Numbered from the stretch's first letter, positions 44,451 through 56,117 are shown. The stretch is 64,000 nt of DNA from Ascaphus truei (GCA_036426205.1 CM071570.1:71538995-71602994); one strand, 5' to 3'. Notes: generated by a model from the letters alone, not told the origin. Numbers and translations: made by a program.

Positions 44451-44957
44451 TTAGCACTCATGGGAAGAGAGTTCTCTTGGGTCGGGGAAGTGGCTCATGA
44501 AGCTGCAGCCTCGGTTAGAGCAACCTGTGAGGGTCACGAACAGTTTCATAAATTTGTATTCATGCAACCATATCTCTTTCGGTGTTCTAAGATTACCTAC
44601 GAGTATGGTCATCTTCAGATCGTTCATCTTATGGCCAGAGTCAGAGAAATGTTCACCGACAGGGCTGTCTCTTGTTCTGCGTGTGATGCTGTAGCGATGC
44701 AGATTCATTCTCTTGTTTAGCCCCTGTCCTGTCTCACCTATGTAGTAGCAGCCCCCTTGGTATTTCATGCACATGATAAGGTAAATAACAGTGTTGGAGG
44801 AACAGGTGAACCTTCCTTTGATTTTGTACTCCAGATTCCTGTGTGGTTTTTGTATTGTGCCCGCTGTGTGGAGCATTGTGCAGGTTTTGCATCTTGCATC
44901 CTGGCATGGTCTTGTCCTGCATTCAATTGTATTGTTGAATACTTTACTCCTCTCCAT
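44451..44957 (-). pseudogene. Penelope-like GIY-YIG endonuclease domain
   Basis: This domain nicks the target DNA for Penelope-like retroelements. In 168 residues: a cysteine cluster C13, C18, C23, C26, typical of the linker before the nuclease; VIYLIMC (57-63) and YYIGET (71-76), the paired strands of the GIY-YIG motif; catalytic arginine R83 in LNKRMNLH; H87; and EHFSDSGH (102-109). All key positions look intact. The N-terminal reverse transcriptase is missing upstream of about 44990, so it is a fragment. Confidence 0.8.
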
Positions 44958-44994
44958 AATTTCCTTGAGATTTGAGGTTGCCTGTATGATAATA

Positions 44995-46440
44995 AGGGTG
45001 TTTCAGGAAACAGGAGAAAGACAAATGAGAAGATAGACGGCATCCTGAACACACAAGAAATACACACAGACACATGGAGAGGACTAGTTAGCAACAAGGA
45101 AAAGATAATCCACAGACTGAGGCTGAGAATGGGATATTCTGCAGCAGCCATCACAATCACAAACAATACAAACAGGGACAATCAACAGCAGGACTGCTCT
45201 GTTAACATCTCAGTCTACACACCAAATCAAACAGAGTCCTCGGTATTATCAAAGGGACTCACATTCTGTCCTACCAAGCCCATGGACAAGATTGAGCTGT
45301 GCAGAGACCTGGAAGAGTTCTTCAGAAGATTACGTTTTAAGAAGTTCTTCCATGACAGACATGATTGTGCCAACACTGCAGAAGGTGGCCGCTGCACATG
45401 AACAGGAAGAAGCAAAAATCCAACTGGATCCCACAGACTGGACGCAACCCCAAACTAGACCGGTACATCGAAAGTTTTAGAAGCAAAGCCAACTCCACAA
45501 ACCTGGTCAAAGAAAGGAAAGAAATGTATAAACTTACACCAATCGAGAGGAGAGCCATAAAATCGCTAAAGTCCAACCACAACATAACAATCAAACCTGT
45601 GGACAAGGGAGGGGCAGGGGTCATAATGAACACCACAGACTACCTAGGTGAGAAGGGACAGGGGCTAAACAAGAGAATGAATCTGCCACAGCATCACACG
45701 CAGAAAAAAATGTTGGTGAACATTTCTCTGACTCTGGTCATAAGATGAACGATCTGAAGGTCCATACTCAAAGGTAATCTTAGAACACCGAAAGAGAGAT
45801 GTTGCATGACTACAAATGTATTAAACTGTTTGGGACCCTCACTGGTGGCCTAAACCGAGACAGCAGCTTCATGATCCACTACCCTGACCCAAGAGAACTT
45901 TCTTTCCATGAGTGCTAAAGCCCATGTCTATTAATACTGCTCTATATGAATGCACATACATCTGTCTCTTACACATCATACACATGTACTGTGTAATTCT
46001 ATCCCTATATACCAATAGGCACTACATGGTAGCTACACAAATGAACAGAAATGCAACACCCTCTTACATTTCTACACCTACCCACACCATTGTTATACAC
46101 CCCCTCCACACCCTTCGTAAAGTGCTGTATACACTGTGGATGCTTTATTAATTAAGATTTACACACATACACACACACACACACACATGCACATACACAC
46201 GCACACACATACATGCATTCAGGTACCATTTAACACCTTAAGTCATAAATTGCATACTGCACAGGGGGAGGGGTAGGCTTCACCAACAGATAACATTCCA
46301 GTTGCCTTGTTACTAAGAAAGTTTTTTGGCTTAATCAATTGTAACATCGCCCGAAGAAAAGATCAGTGTATCTTGAAAGCTCGCACAAATTAAAGCATTT
46401 AGTTAGCCAGAGAACGGTATCGACTATTTGTTTTTGCTTT
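44995..46440 (+). mobile_element. Penelope-like element, internally deleted, plus strand
   Basis: Head to head with the minus-strand copy. It has the N-terminal region (45000-45650), then jumps directly to the GIY-YIG region at about 45650 (GEKGQGLNKRMNL against GETGQGLNKRMNL in the partner), so the whole reverse transcriptase is missing. The 3' UTR, a short (CA)n run and the terminal segment follow. The 3' UTR matches the partner at most positions. Confidence 0.8.
45129..45748 (+). pseudogene. Penelope-like N-terminal region fused to remnant endonuclease
   Basis: Two frames (45129-45401 and 45365-45748) cover it. The first contains LSKGLTFCPT and LEEFFRRLRFKKFF. The second contains RSKANSTNLVKERK, LTPIERRAIKSLKSNHNITI and PVDKGGAGVIMNTTDY, conserved at the start of Penelope-like proteins before the reverse transcriptase. 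Right after TDYLG it continues as GQGLNKRMNL from the endonuclease, then decays to a stop at 45746. A frame shift near 45390 separates the two. Confidence 0.75.
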
Positions 46441-47145
46441 TATATATATATAAAACTATATAATACAAAGTTAACTAAGTGCGTTAATAAGTGTTCAAAT
46501 ATAAATTGTGAACCCCACTCTTAAAGTGACAGTAAAATATAAAGTCTACAAGGGACTACCATGTGACAACAAGTGAGTATAATGTGAAGATTAGTCATTT
46601 GAACAGCACGATTTAAAGTGCTTCCATGTGATGCTAAAAGTGACAAACTGAAAATCATTCTAAGTGTTATAGAATAAAATACATGAAAAGCACTTACATT
46701 TGAAATGATTGTGTAGTTGATGTCAGGGTCTCTCTCAGCTGCAACTCTTTGTTGTACGATTTCTCCACTCCCACTTTCTAGAATTGTATTAGCAACAGGA
46801 GACAACCCCAAGAAAGAGACAATATTTGTATATTTGCTTATAAAACTCATCCCAGGGTAAGTATTGGCCCTCACATGGTATAAAATATAAAAAGAAGCAT
46901 TTGAAAAATATATTCTGTGTGATCTCATTCATTCGATGGTGTGTAGCTGTTAACGCATCAGCCCTGCTATTTTTTTTTTAACCTTTTTGGAACCTTTGAA
47001 TATCCGTAGCTTATAAACACTAAGCATTGTGGGAACGAATGAAGCGCAGGAAGCAGTGACGACGGCACCCGGAGCTTCCCCAGCATTGTGGAAACAGCTA
47101 CACGAATGGATTGGAACGCCTCAGATGAGTAATGAAGAGGGATCT
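46441..47145. other. No gene seen
   Basis: AT-rich spacer. A 135-codon minus-strand frame at 46521-46928 has no recognised motif and AT-rich composition; probably chance. Confidence 0.4.
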
Positions 47146-47423
47146 TCTATGCTAGGGGGGAGAATGCTAAAAAGGTTGGAGGAGATTTTAAACTAGGATG
47201 GAGGGGGGAGGGGAATGAAACGGATAATGAACTAAATGGAATAGAGGAGGATACAAGGTGGTATGGAGGCAGAAGGGGGGCAAGTGTGAGTTTGACAAGC
47301 AGTGAGACACCCATAGTAAATACAGATAATACTAGAAAACTTCTAAAGACTAAACCAAGTGGGCGCAGAAAGGAAGGAGCAGATAAGATAATAGTACAGG
47401 CTGAAAAAAACTGAAATGCATGC

Positions 47424-48275
47424 TTGCTAATGCAAGAAGCCTGCCATAAAATGGGGGAGCTTGAATTAATAGCTGCAAGGGAGCAGTATGATATCATAGG
47501 CATTACTGAAACATGGTGGAATGAAACTCATGACTGGACAGTTCATTTAGAGGGTTATTCTCTTTTTCGGAAGGATCGAACAAATAGAAGGGGAGGTGGA
47601 GTATGTTTATATGTTAAACCGGATCTAAAACCTATTATAAGGGATGATGTCTATGAAGGGAATGATGAAAATGTAGAGACTTTGTGGATAGAAATAAGCA
47701 GTGGAGGTAAAAGTATAAAGAAAATGTTTGTGGGAATATGCTATAAACCACCAAATATCTGTGAGATTGAGGAAGCTAAAATACTTTTGCAAATGGAGAA
47801 GGCATCAAAACTGGGTCATGTTTGCATAATGGGGGATTTTAATTATCCAGACATATACTGGGGCAATGAGATTAGCATTACAACAAAAGGAAACAGGTTT
47901 TTGGGGGTGCTTAACGACAATTATATGACCCACATAATTGAGGAACCAACCAGGAGAGGGGCAATACTGGATTTGGTCATATCAAACAATGTAGAAGTAA
48001 TAACAAATATTCAAGTCCTGGAACATTTGGGTAACAGTGATCATAGCATGGTCTCATTTGAAATAAATTATCAAAAAATAGATTTCTTGGGTTCAACAAA
48101 GACCTTAAACTTTAGAAAGGCAGATTTTAATAAACTGTGGTCTAATCTAGTAGTAATACAATGGGATGATGTTTTTGCAGGGAAAAATGTAGAAGATAAA
48201 TGGGCAGTCTTTAAAACATTGTTAGAAAAGCACACTTATCAGTGTATACACTTGGGTAACAAGTATAAAAAATAA
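47424..48275 (+). pseudogene. CR1 ORF2 endonuclease domain
   Basis: An apurinic-type endonuclease that nicks the target DNA. ITETWW (27-32) holds the catalytic glutamate, GDFN (137-140) the aspartate/asparagine pair, and SDH (205-207) the active-site histidine, all intact. Coding starts upstream of this ATG, at about 47414 (frame reads LKCMLANARSL). A TAA at 48273-48275 ends it after the endonuclease, and the next part lies in another frame. Confidence 0.85.
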
Positions 48276-48285
48276 GTCAAAACCA

Positions 48286-48627
48286 ATGTGGCTAAATAAA
48301 CAGGTAGGGGAGGAAATGGACAAGAAGAGGAAGGCGTTTAGATTCTTTAAGTCAGAAGGGACAGAGACATCGTATCAGAATTATAAGGAATGTAACAAAA
48401 ATTGCAAAAGGGCAATCAAATTAGCAAAAATGGATAATGAAAAAAGGATTGCAATAGAAAGTAAGGTCATCCCTAAAAAATTCTTTAAGTACCTTAATAA
48501 CAAAAAAATGAGAAAAGAAAATATAGTACCCTTTCAGTGTGGGATGGGTAGGCAGATTATTGGAGATAAGGAAAAAGATGAGGTATTAAACAAATTCTTT
48601 GCCTCTGTATTTACCAGGGAAGAATAA
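48286..48627 (+). pseudogene. CR1 ORF2 linker
   Basis: Basic region between the endonuclease and RT (KNCKRAIKLAK, KKFFKYLNNKK), as in other CR1 proteins. It is in a different frame from the endonuclease and ends in a stop at 48625. Confidence 0.7.
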
Positions 48628-49018
48628 ATTTCAATAGTTGTTCCACAGGAGGAAGCCACAACCTCCATATTAATGAATAATTGGTAAAGTGAGGAAGAAG
48701 TTCATAAGCGACTTGAAAAAATTTAAGTAAATAAGGCACCTGGCCCCGATGGCATACATCCACGTGTTCTCAAGGAGTTAAGCTCAGTAATAGCCAATCC
48801 ATTATATTTAATATTCAAGGACTCCATTTCCACAGGCTCAGTACCACAAGATTGGCATAAAGCAGATGTGGTGCCTATATTTAAAAAGGGAACCGGGAAA
48901 TTACAGACCTGTAAGCCTGACTTCAATAGTAGGGAAACTACTTGAAGGTTTAATACGGGATAATATTCAGGAATACCTAATGGAAAACAAAATTATTAGT
49001 AATAGTCAGCATTGATTT

Positions 49019-49549
49019 ATGAAGGATAGATCTTGCCAAACTAACCTTATTTGTTACTTTGAGGAGGAAAGTAGGAATTTAGACCAGGGTAATGCAGTTG
49101 ATGTGGTCTACTTAGATTTTGCAAAGGCTTTTGATACGGTTTCACACAAGAGGTTGGTGTACAAAATAAAGAAAATTGGACTCAGTAATAATATATGCAC
49201 CTGGATTGAAAACTGGTTAAATGACGGACAACAGAGGGTTGTCATAAATGAACATTTTTCAGGTTGGGCTAAAGTCGTGAGTGGAGTACCTCAGGGATCG
49301 GTACTGGGACCCCTGCTTTTTAACTTGTTTATTAATGACCTTGAGGTTGGGATCAAGAACAAAGTCTCCATCTTTGCTGATGATACTAAATTGTGTAAGG
49401 TAATAGAATCAGAGCAGGATGTAATTTCTCTTCAGAAGGACTTGGAGAGACTGGAAACGTGGGCAGGTAAATGGCAGATGAGGTTTAATACAGATAAATG
49501 TAAGGTTATGCATTTGGGATGCAAGAATAAAAAGGTGACTTACAAATGA
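49019..49549 (+). pseudogene. CR1 ORF2 reverse transcriptase palm
   Basis: YLDFAKAFDTVSH (31-43), SGVPQGSVLGPLLF (88-101) and FADDTKL (119-125) are the RT catalytic and structural motifs; both aspartates of the FADD loop are present. Upstream, 48730-49015 encodes the NKAPGPDGIHPRVLKEL region in a broken frame. A TGA at 49547 separates it from the C-terminal part. Confidence 0.85.
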
Positions 49550-49561
49550 AATGGAGATATA

Positions 49562-50179
49562 TTGGGGGAATCCTTGATGGAAAAGGATTTAGGAGTGCTT
49601 GTAGACAGCAGGCTTAGCAATAGTGCCCAAAGTCATGCAGTAGCTGCAAAGGCAAACAAGATCTTATCTTGCATCAAACGGGCAATGGATGGAAGGGAAG
49701 TAAACATAATTATGGCCCTTTACAAAGCATTAGTAAGAACACACCTTGAATATGGAGTACAACTTTGGGCACCAATCCTAAGAAAAGACATTATGGAACT
49801 AGAGAGAGTGCAGAGAAGAGCCACCAAATTAATAAAGGGGATGGACAATCTAGCTTATGAGGAGAGGCTAGCTAAATTAGATTTATTTACATTAGAAAAG
49901 AGGCGTCTAAGAGGGGATATGATAACTATATACAAATATATTCGGGGACAATACAAGGAGCTTTCAAAAGAACTATTCATCCCACGGGCAGTACAAAGGA
50001 CTCAGGGCCATCCCTTACGGTTGGAGGAAAGGAAATTTCACCAGCAACAAAGGAAAGGGTTCTTTACAGTAAGGGCAGTTAAAATGTGGAATTCATTACC
50101 CATGGAGACTGTAATGGCTGATACAATAGATTTGTTCAAAAAAAGGTTGGACATCTTTTTAGATGGGAAAGGTATATAG
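49562..50179 (+). pseudogene. CR1 ORF2 C-terminal domain
   Basis: In the same frame as the RT palm after one stop. LEYGVQLWAPILRKDIMELE, RVQRRATKLIKGM, LEKRRLRGDMI and FFTVRAVKMWNSLP are the conserved CR1 C-terminal blocks, likely the thumb and an RNA-binding region. It ends with its natural-looking stop at 50177-50179, then the 3' UTR. Confidence 0.85.
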
Positions 50180-50428
50180 GGATATACAAAATAAGTATAC
50201 ATGGGAAGAATGTTGATCCAGGGATTCATCCGATTGCCAATTCTTAGAGTCATGAAGTAATTAATGTTTCCCCTTAATGTGGTTTTTTGTTTGCCTTCCT
50301 CTGGATCAATAAGTAAGTATAGATACAGGATAAAGTATCTGTTGTCTAAATTTAGCATAGGTTGAACTTGATGGACCTATGTCTTTTTTCAACCTCATCG
50401 ACTATGTTACTATGTAACTATGTAACTG

Positions 50429-50905
50429 TCGAGCATAGTGGTGGGAGTGTAATGGTTTTGTGTGTGCTTCTGCTGCCTCAGGACCTAGATGGCTTGCAAT
50501 CATTGACACAACTATGAATTCTGCATTATATCAGAAGATTCTAGAGGAGAATTTCAGGCCATCCGTCCGTCAGCTGAAGCAAAAGTGGATCATGCAGCAA
50601 GACAATGATCCTAAACATACAAGCAGATCTACCAAAGAATGGCAAATGGCTGCAAAAGAAGAAATTCCACATTTTATTAGGCCTAGTCAAAATCTGGACC
50701 TAAATACCATCAAAATGTTGTGACAGGACCTGAAGCCAGCTGTCCATGCAAGGGAGCTCTCAAATCTTACTGATTTGAAGCAGTTCTGTAAGGAGGAATG
50801 GGTCAAAATTCCTCAAAACGATGTGAGAGACTGACAGCAGTTATAAGAAATGCTTAGTTGAAGTCTTTGCTGCTCAATGAGTTTTTGTGTAATTTGTTTG
50901 ATCAG
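50429..50905 (+). pseudogene. Tc1-like transposase fragment
   Basis: Tc1 transposases cut and paste DNA with a DD34E catalytic triad. The preceding frame shift still shows the GGSVMV segment. The frame at 50460-50723 carries MQQDNDPKHTS, holding the second aspartate. 34 residues beyond it, where the NPIE motif should give the catalytic glutamate, the sequence reads NTIK, so the residue is lysine; a stop follows. The N-terminal DNA-binding half is missing. It lies directly against the CR1 tail on its left and LINE-A on its right. Confidence 0.8.
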
Positions 50906-50911
50906 AAAGAT

Positions 50912-52101
50912 CCCAACATGTGTCCATCTCAGGCTCTAACTCCAACCCCCTAGATATCACATGTGGTGTCCCGCAAGGCTCTGTTCTGGGGCCCCTACTC
51001 TTCTCAGTGTTCATTAATGATCTTCCCACAGCTTGCAAGGAAGCCTCAATACACATGTATGCAGGCGACACAATCCTATATGCACACAGCCATAGCTTCT
51101 CTGACCTTCAACACATACTTCAGTTTGACTTTTTGAGACTCGAAAACTGGATTTCCCAAAACAAACTGTTTTTAAACACTGACAAGACTGTAACAATGGT
51201 GTTTGGGACCAAGACTAAATTTTTAAAGCTTCCAGTGACTGAGCTCCTGATTAGAACCAACGCTAACACCACCCTAACCCCTGTCACTAGTTTTAAATAC
51301 CTGGGCTTATGGTTTGACTCCCACTTAACATTCGGGATGCACATTCATACCCTGACAACCAAGACCTATGCCAAACTAGGGGTACTTTACAAGAACAAAT
51401 CCTCCCTAAGTCTCCTGGTCAGAAAACGTATCGCACAGCAGATGCTAATGCCAATTATTGACTATGGAGACATAGTATATGGCTCGGCACCTCAAACCCA
51501 CCTTAGCAAACTTGACACCCTCTACAATTCAATTTGTTGTTTTGTTCTCCAATGCAACTACAACACACATCACTGCGAAATGAAGAACTAGATTGGTCAT
51601 CACTAGAGTCTAGGCGCAAAGTTCACCTTTCCTGTCTTGCCTTTAAATTCTTCATGGGCAAGCTACCCAGCTATCTGAACAAGCTCCTCACCCCTACCAC
51701 ATGCAGCACTTATCATCTGAGATCAGACTCCAAAAGACTGTTCATGGTCCCAAGGCTCAACAAAGTATCCGGCCGTTCCTCCTTCTCTTACCGTACACCC
51801 CAAAACTGGAACAACCTACCAGAGACTCTCACATCCACCATCAGTTTAAGTTCTTTCAAATCTAAGGCTGTCTCACATTTTAATCTGGTCTGTAACTGTT
51901 TCATACGCCCATAATATATATTTTCTTTAACTGTGCACGCAATGTTTTGTATATAATGCATACCCTGTTCATTTATGTAACTGTATTTGTAACCATGTAT
52001 TATTTGTTTTACTCTGTGCCCAGGACATACTTGAAAACGAGAGGTAACTCTCAATGTATTACTTCCTGGTAAAATATTTTATAAATAAATAAATAAATAA
52101 A
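50912..52101 (+). mobile_element. LINE-A copy, 5'-truncated in the RT
   Basis: Begins mid-RT at CCAACATGTGTCC and is colinear with 9275-10735, without the 250-bp block of that copy. It ends with the same TAAATAAATAAATAAATAAA tail. It appears to have landed in the Tc1 fragment. Confidence 0.85.
50920..51591 (+). pseudogene. LINE-A reverse transcriptase, inactive catalytic loop
   Basis: GVPQGSVLGPLLF (16-28) is kept but the catalytic loop reads YAGD (48-51) in place of YADD, so one metal-binding aspartate is gone. The frame stops at 51589 and continues in another frame at 51534-51914 with the C-terminal domain (WNNLPETLTSTISLSSFK). Confidence 0.8.
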
Positions 52102-52845
52102 TCTATTATTAGGACTTAGATTAAGATGTAATAAAATGTTATGTGTGAAATATGTGAAAATCCTTAGGGGTTCACAAACTGTTTCTTGTCACAGTATGTA
52201 CTGTATATATACATATTAAGATGTGTTAATGTTAATCTAAAAGAAATTTAATATTGATGTACATGGGATTGTATTATACTTGTATATTACATATTATTTA
52301 CTATAAAAGTACTAGAATAACTTTATTATTATTTCGAAATTATTTGTTTTCATATATATATATATATGTGTCATAAAAGAGTTTTAGGATTTTAGGAAGG
52401 CACTCCAGCTACTCCTCTGTCTTATAACTTTCCAAAACCTTTATTGGCACAAGTATCTATTTTACTCTAACATAATTGATAAAAAATTACTAGCAGGTAG
52501 TAACTTGAGTTCCATGGCCAATTAGCCATATTAGTGTTTGCGTACAGGCAAACCTCCTATGAAAAGAAAGGAGCTCTAGTTACTTTATGTCAAATGGAGG
52601 AGTTCCTGCTAATCAAGACAGCTTGAAAACTTCTGTATTCTACTGGTATACAACATTGTATCCCAGATTTACACAAGGGTGCTAAGCTTTAGCATGCCTT
52701 TACTCCCATGCATATGAATGGGAGCTGAGGTGGTCTTTAATTTTTGTGCATTTACATTTTATATATATTTATGAGTCAAACTCCCCTTTTTGTTTCAAGT
52801 CCAATTATAGGTTTGTTCTTCCAGTGAAAAGTGAAAAGTGTTCTT
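52102..52845. other. No gene seen
   Basis: AT-rich spacer with a short (TA)n run near 52355. No recognised repeat. Confidence 0.45.
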
Positions 52846-53490
52846 CCAGTGAAAAGCAGCCCAAGATTCAAAGTGGCCCAGTTTTAAGTGGCATGGTCGA
52901 GTTTAACAAGGAGTTAGAAGATTATTGATTTACTGATTATCTTTTTTCTTCTCTTCACAGGTAAAAAACATATCTGAATTGTCTGTCTGCAAGCAATCCT
53001 ATGCTATGTGTATTTTTAGTTGTTACAACTAGGTAAAAAACATATCTGAATTGTCTGTCTGCTAGCAATCCTATGCTATGTGTATTTTTAGTTGTTACAA
53101 CCAGGTAAAAAACATATCTGAATTGTCTGTCTGCAAGCAATCCTATGCTATGTGTATTTTTAGTTGTTACAACTAGGTAAAAAACATATCTGAATTGTCT
53201 GTCTGCAAGCAATCCTGTGCTATGTGTATTTGTAGTTGTAGTCTTTAGTCTAGTCTTAATTAAATTAACTTACACTAACGCATAGGCATGACAAGACCCT
53301 ATTGAAATAACCATCTGTGTTAATATGCCTCACATGTGCTAATTAAGGTGGTTGGCCTGAAATAAATTCTGTCAGGTGACTTAGGCCTTTATAAGAGCAA
53401 CCAGAGCAACCCTAGCTGTGAAAAGCAGCCCAAGATTCAAAGTGGCCCAGTTTTAAGTGGCATGGTCGAGTTTAACAGGGAGTTCAATAG
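52846..53490. repeat. Direct repeats of about 75 bp flanking a tandem array
   Basis: AGTGAAAAGCAGCCCAAGAT to GTCGAGTTTAACA occurs at 52842-52912 and again at 53417-53478, nearly identical. Between them lie the 72-bp array and a TTATAAGAGC TATA-like word (53390). This could be a small LTR-like unit or a local duplication. Family unknown. Confidence 0.6.
52961..53250. repeat. Four-copy 72-bp tandem repeat
   Basis: GTAAAAAACATATCTGAATT starts at 52961, 53033, 53105 and 53177, exactly 72 bases apart. Copies differ at few positions (for example CTGCAAGC against CTGCTAGC). Since 72 is a multiple of three, the minus strand stays open for 85 codons of a 24-residue repeat, which need not be coding. 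Confidence 0.9.
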
Positions 53491-53579
53491 GAGGGAAACA
53501 AGAGGACTACAGAACACCTACGGACCCTCAATCCTGGATGTGAACTACGCTGGAAAGGTGGACATTTTCTATTCCAGAC

Positions 53580-54105
53580 CACACATCTCAGCACTAAACT
53601 ACTGCTGCCATGATGCTGCTACTATTTATATTTGCTCTGACCTCGCTTCTTTTCAAAATACACATTTCTTTCTACCAGCCCCATGTCTCCAACTCTATTC
53701 ATATATCTCCATCTTCTTTACCCCTCAATACAAAACACCCACACAAAACCTCTATTCACACCCGCTATCTACTCCTTCCTGCTGCTGGGGATCTCCCCTA
53801 AGCCTGAAGCCAGACATACACACCTGATCTCACCTACGCCTCCCTGCCATCTCTTCCCCTGTAAATGGTGTTAACCTTTTCATTTAACACCCATCTACAG
53901 CACTTATTCCCTCACCTGCTGTCTCTGTAAATTTCCCCTCAAACCTCTTAGATTGTAAGCTCTTCGGGTCAGGGATTTCCCTTCCCATTGTCTGATTTTT
54001 GCTGCACTTATTGTATTTTTAAAATTCCCTGTACTGTATTCTTTGTGAAGCGCTGAGTACACTTTTGGCGCTATATAAATAAAGACATACAATACAATAC
54101 AATGT
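53580..54105 (+). mobile_element. Internally deleted L2-like LINE or its SINE derivative
   Basis: The 3' part has AGATTGTAAGCTCTTCGGG, AGCGCTGAGTAC and GGCGCTATATAAATAAA with an ATACA tail, the standard L2-type end. The 5' part reads CTGCTGCTGGGGATCTCC, resembling the L-L-G-D-I-S-P-N-P-G region that precedes the endonuclease in L2-type proteins. Everything between is missing. The tail matches 3263-3590. Confidence 0.6.
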
Positions 54106-54109
54106 TTTT

Positions 54110-55150
54110 CAAGATTGAGGAGACCAGTGACTAATATTTCATAATGATGACCTCTAAAATGTATATTTTCATTTAGCTGGATGGAAAATTCTAGCTGTTT
54201 TTCGGCTTTAAGGTTAAGGTAACAAAAATGTCTATAAAAGTCATTTGCAGTTACTACATTGTGTTATGTGTTGTGAAATGAGTATGAAGGTCATTTACCA
54301 ATTGGTGTACATGTCATGTAAATGATACTTTAAATATTTTGCTTTGATAATATCTTTAGCTATTAAGAGTAGGACTGTATGCCACTTTGGCCCAGAGGGA
54401 CTTCTTTCCCATTCTTTCAGATACGATTTTGTAGTGGTACAACAATACCAAGCATGTAATTAATTCCCAAGCTATTAAATATTTTTGTAAGTGTCTTTGA
54501 TTGGGTTAAAACAGTTTACACAAGATGAAACTAGATAAATATTTTTTTTTTATTATGGGAAAGGGAATAGTTATTGGCTTAAATGCAGAATTGTATACAT
54601 GCACAAAAACAAGTACATTGGATAACTTCTGTCTGTCTCCAGCAATAACCACTCCAAACTGCACATCACAAATTGAATCTCTTAAGGAAAAATATATTAA
54701 AAGTAGCTTGTAATTGTAACTGGATTCTAAGGAAAAATCGTTTTAGTTTTAATGCGATAATTTAAAAAACTGAGACAAATTATGTAAAAGGGGAAAGCCT
54801 AAGAAAATGTAATTCTTGTGTGTCCTCTAGTAAAGTTCAGTGTAAAATGGTGCCCAAACCACGTGTGTGCTCTGAAAAAACTTGTCATTTAGTGTCCGGA
54901 TTGCCTTATCAGTTGTCCATAGAATAAAGTCCATACAGTATGTCTGTGTACTAGGGAGGAATAAGTGAATAATGGTATCCCACAGCTATCCACAGTATGT
55001 GGCGCAAAAGAACAACCAGCTTCGATCATATGTACTGTATAAAGTCAATGATTGAGAGGGGTAACTAATATCTTGGCTAAAGCCCATTATCTGTTAAACA
55101 CCCTCTTAGGGCGGACTGGCAAATCCACGTTGTGCAGCATGTGTTATAGA
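54110..55150. other. No gene seen
   Basis: AT-rich spacer. No recognised repeats or convincing reading frames. Confidence 0.45.
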
Positions 55151-55169
55151 TGAAGATCAAAAAAGGTGT

Positions 55170-55270
55170 GATAAAGTCCTTGTGCATGAAACGCGTAGGT
55201 GCGTTTTTTTACTTGTTCCTATCCATATGAGCTAAATAAATTATTTTTTTATGGGAGTTGCCCTTTTTGA
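55170..55270. repeat. GAAACGCGT-type short repeat
   Basis: TGCATGAAACGCGTAGGTGC followed by a T-rich stretch; ATCAAAAAAGG at 55157 and CCTTTTTGAT at 55262 are inverted around it. Same class as 16442-16476 and 58394-58430. Confidence 0.5.
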
Positions 55271-55960
55271 TCTTTATTTTGCTTTGGTGTGGGTTGTGTT
55301 CCATTTCTACACAGCTGCTTTGTGTGTCCTCTAGTAGGAATATACTTGTTATGGTCTATAGATTTGGCAACTGAGAGGGTGATCCTTTTAGGAAACGATA
55401 CAATACATGGTAATAGGATTAACAGCAATTTAGTTAGTAGGGTATGTTAACAATTAATTCATTGTGATATTCTTCAGGTTACTTTTAGGTTATCTATTCC
55501 TTTAATGCTCACTGCATATGCAATCCCAGAATACGAAAGTGATTTTAGGCTAGTAGAAAATGCCATATTTAAGTTAAGACAGTTAGGTTATGCTAGAGAC
55601 TTCTGAGGAACTTAAAAAAAAGGAGGATAGGCTAGCATAAATAGAAACCTGGTAGCAGAATCACTGAAGCTATAGAGCAATAATCAATTAGCATACAGGG
55701 GTTTAGTAATGTGTTGTAAGCCCCCAGGTATAGAAATGTGGAATTTGAACCACCTTCTTCAGAAACATGGCATCATCCTGTCTGTCAAATTGCTACTATA
55801 AACTAACTAAGAGCTCTGGACCCGAGGTTCATATGGCAGACATTGACTGGATATTGTTAAAGCTAGGAGTATTGTTTCCAAGACTGATCATTTTATTACA
55901 TTTCTGACTGCAGTATCTTTCCCACCCACACAGATTTATTAGCACATTTTGAACATTTGA
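55270..55960. other. No gene seen
   Basis: AT-rich spacer with no recognised feature. Confidence 0.4.
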
Positions 55961-56117
55961 ACATTAGGCTACACTAGAACAAGAGAAGACAGAAAGTGAC
56001 AGACTCAGAGAAATGAAGGAAATAACTACTTATCTGTAACATTAGGCTACACTAGAACAAGAGAAGACGGAAAGTGACAGACTCAGAGAAATGAAGGAAA
56101 TAACTACTTATCTGAAA
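55961..56117. repeat. 78-bp tandem duplication
   Basis: ACATTAGGCTACACTAGAAC starts at 55961 and 56039. The two 78-bp units differ at one base (AGACAG against AGACGG), so the event is recent. Confidence 0.9.

Larger units (their letters stand above)
43720..44990 (-). mobile_element. Penelope-like element (3' part), minus strand
   Basis: It carries a GIY-YIG endonuclease frame (44451-44957), a 3' UTR that matches 45915-46160, a (TG/CA)n tract (44025-44205) and a terminal segment with GCTTTCAAGATACACTGATC and CTTCTTCGGGCGAT. The same terminal segment is at 46330-46385 in the opposite orientation. The reverse transcriptase is absent. Confidence 0.8.
47150..50428 (+). mobile_element. CR1 LINE, nearly complete ORF2, with TATGTAAC tail
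   Basis: The order is a short leader, endonuclease, linker, reverse transcriptase, C-terminal domain and 3' UTR, ending in repeats of ACTATGTA. No ORF1 is recognised, so the 5' end is truncated. Three frame changes and stops (48273, about 48627-49019, 49547) show it is dead. Fragments of the same family lie at 30690-32430 (-), 33477-33910 (+) and 58524-59790 (-). Confidence 0.9.

Noticed and set aside
46521..46928. Minus-strand frame of 135 codons
   Set aside because: AT-rich composition, no motif, and no neighbouring element that would carry it.
53317..53420. TTTATAAGAGC as a host promoter
   Set aside because: No gene follows and the word sits between two direct repeats of an unknown repeat unit.
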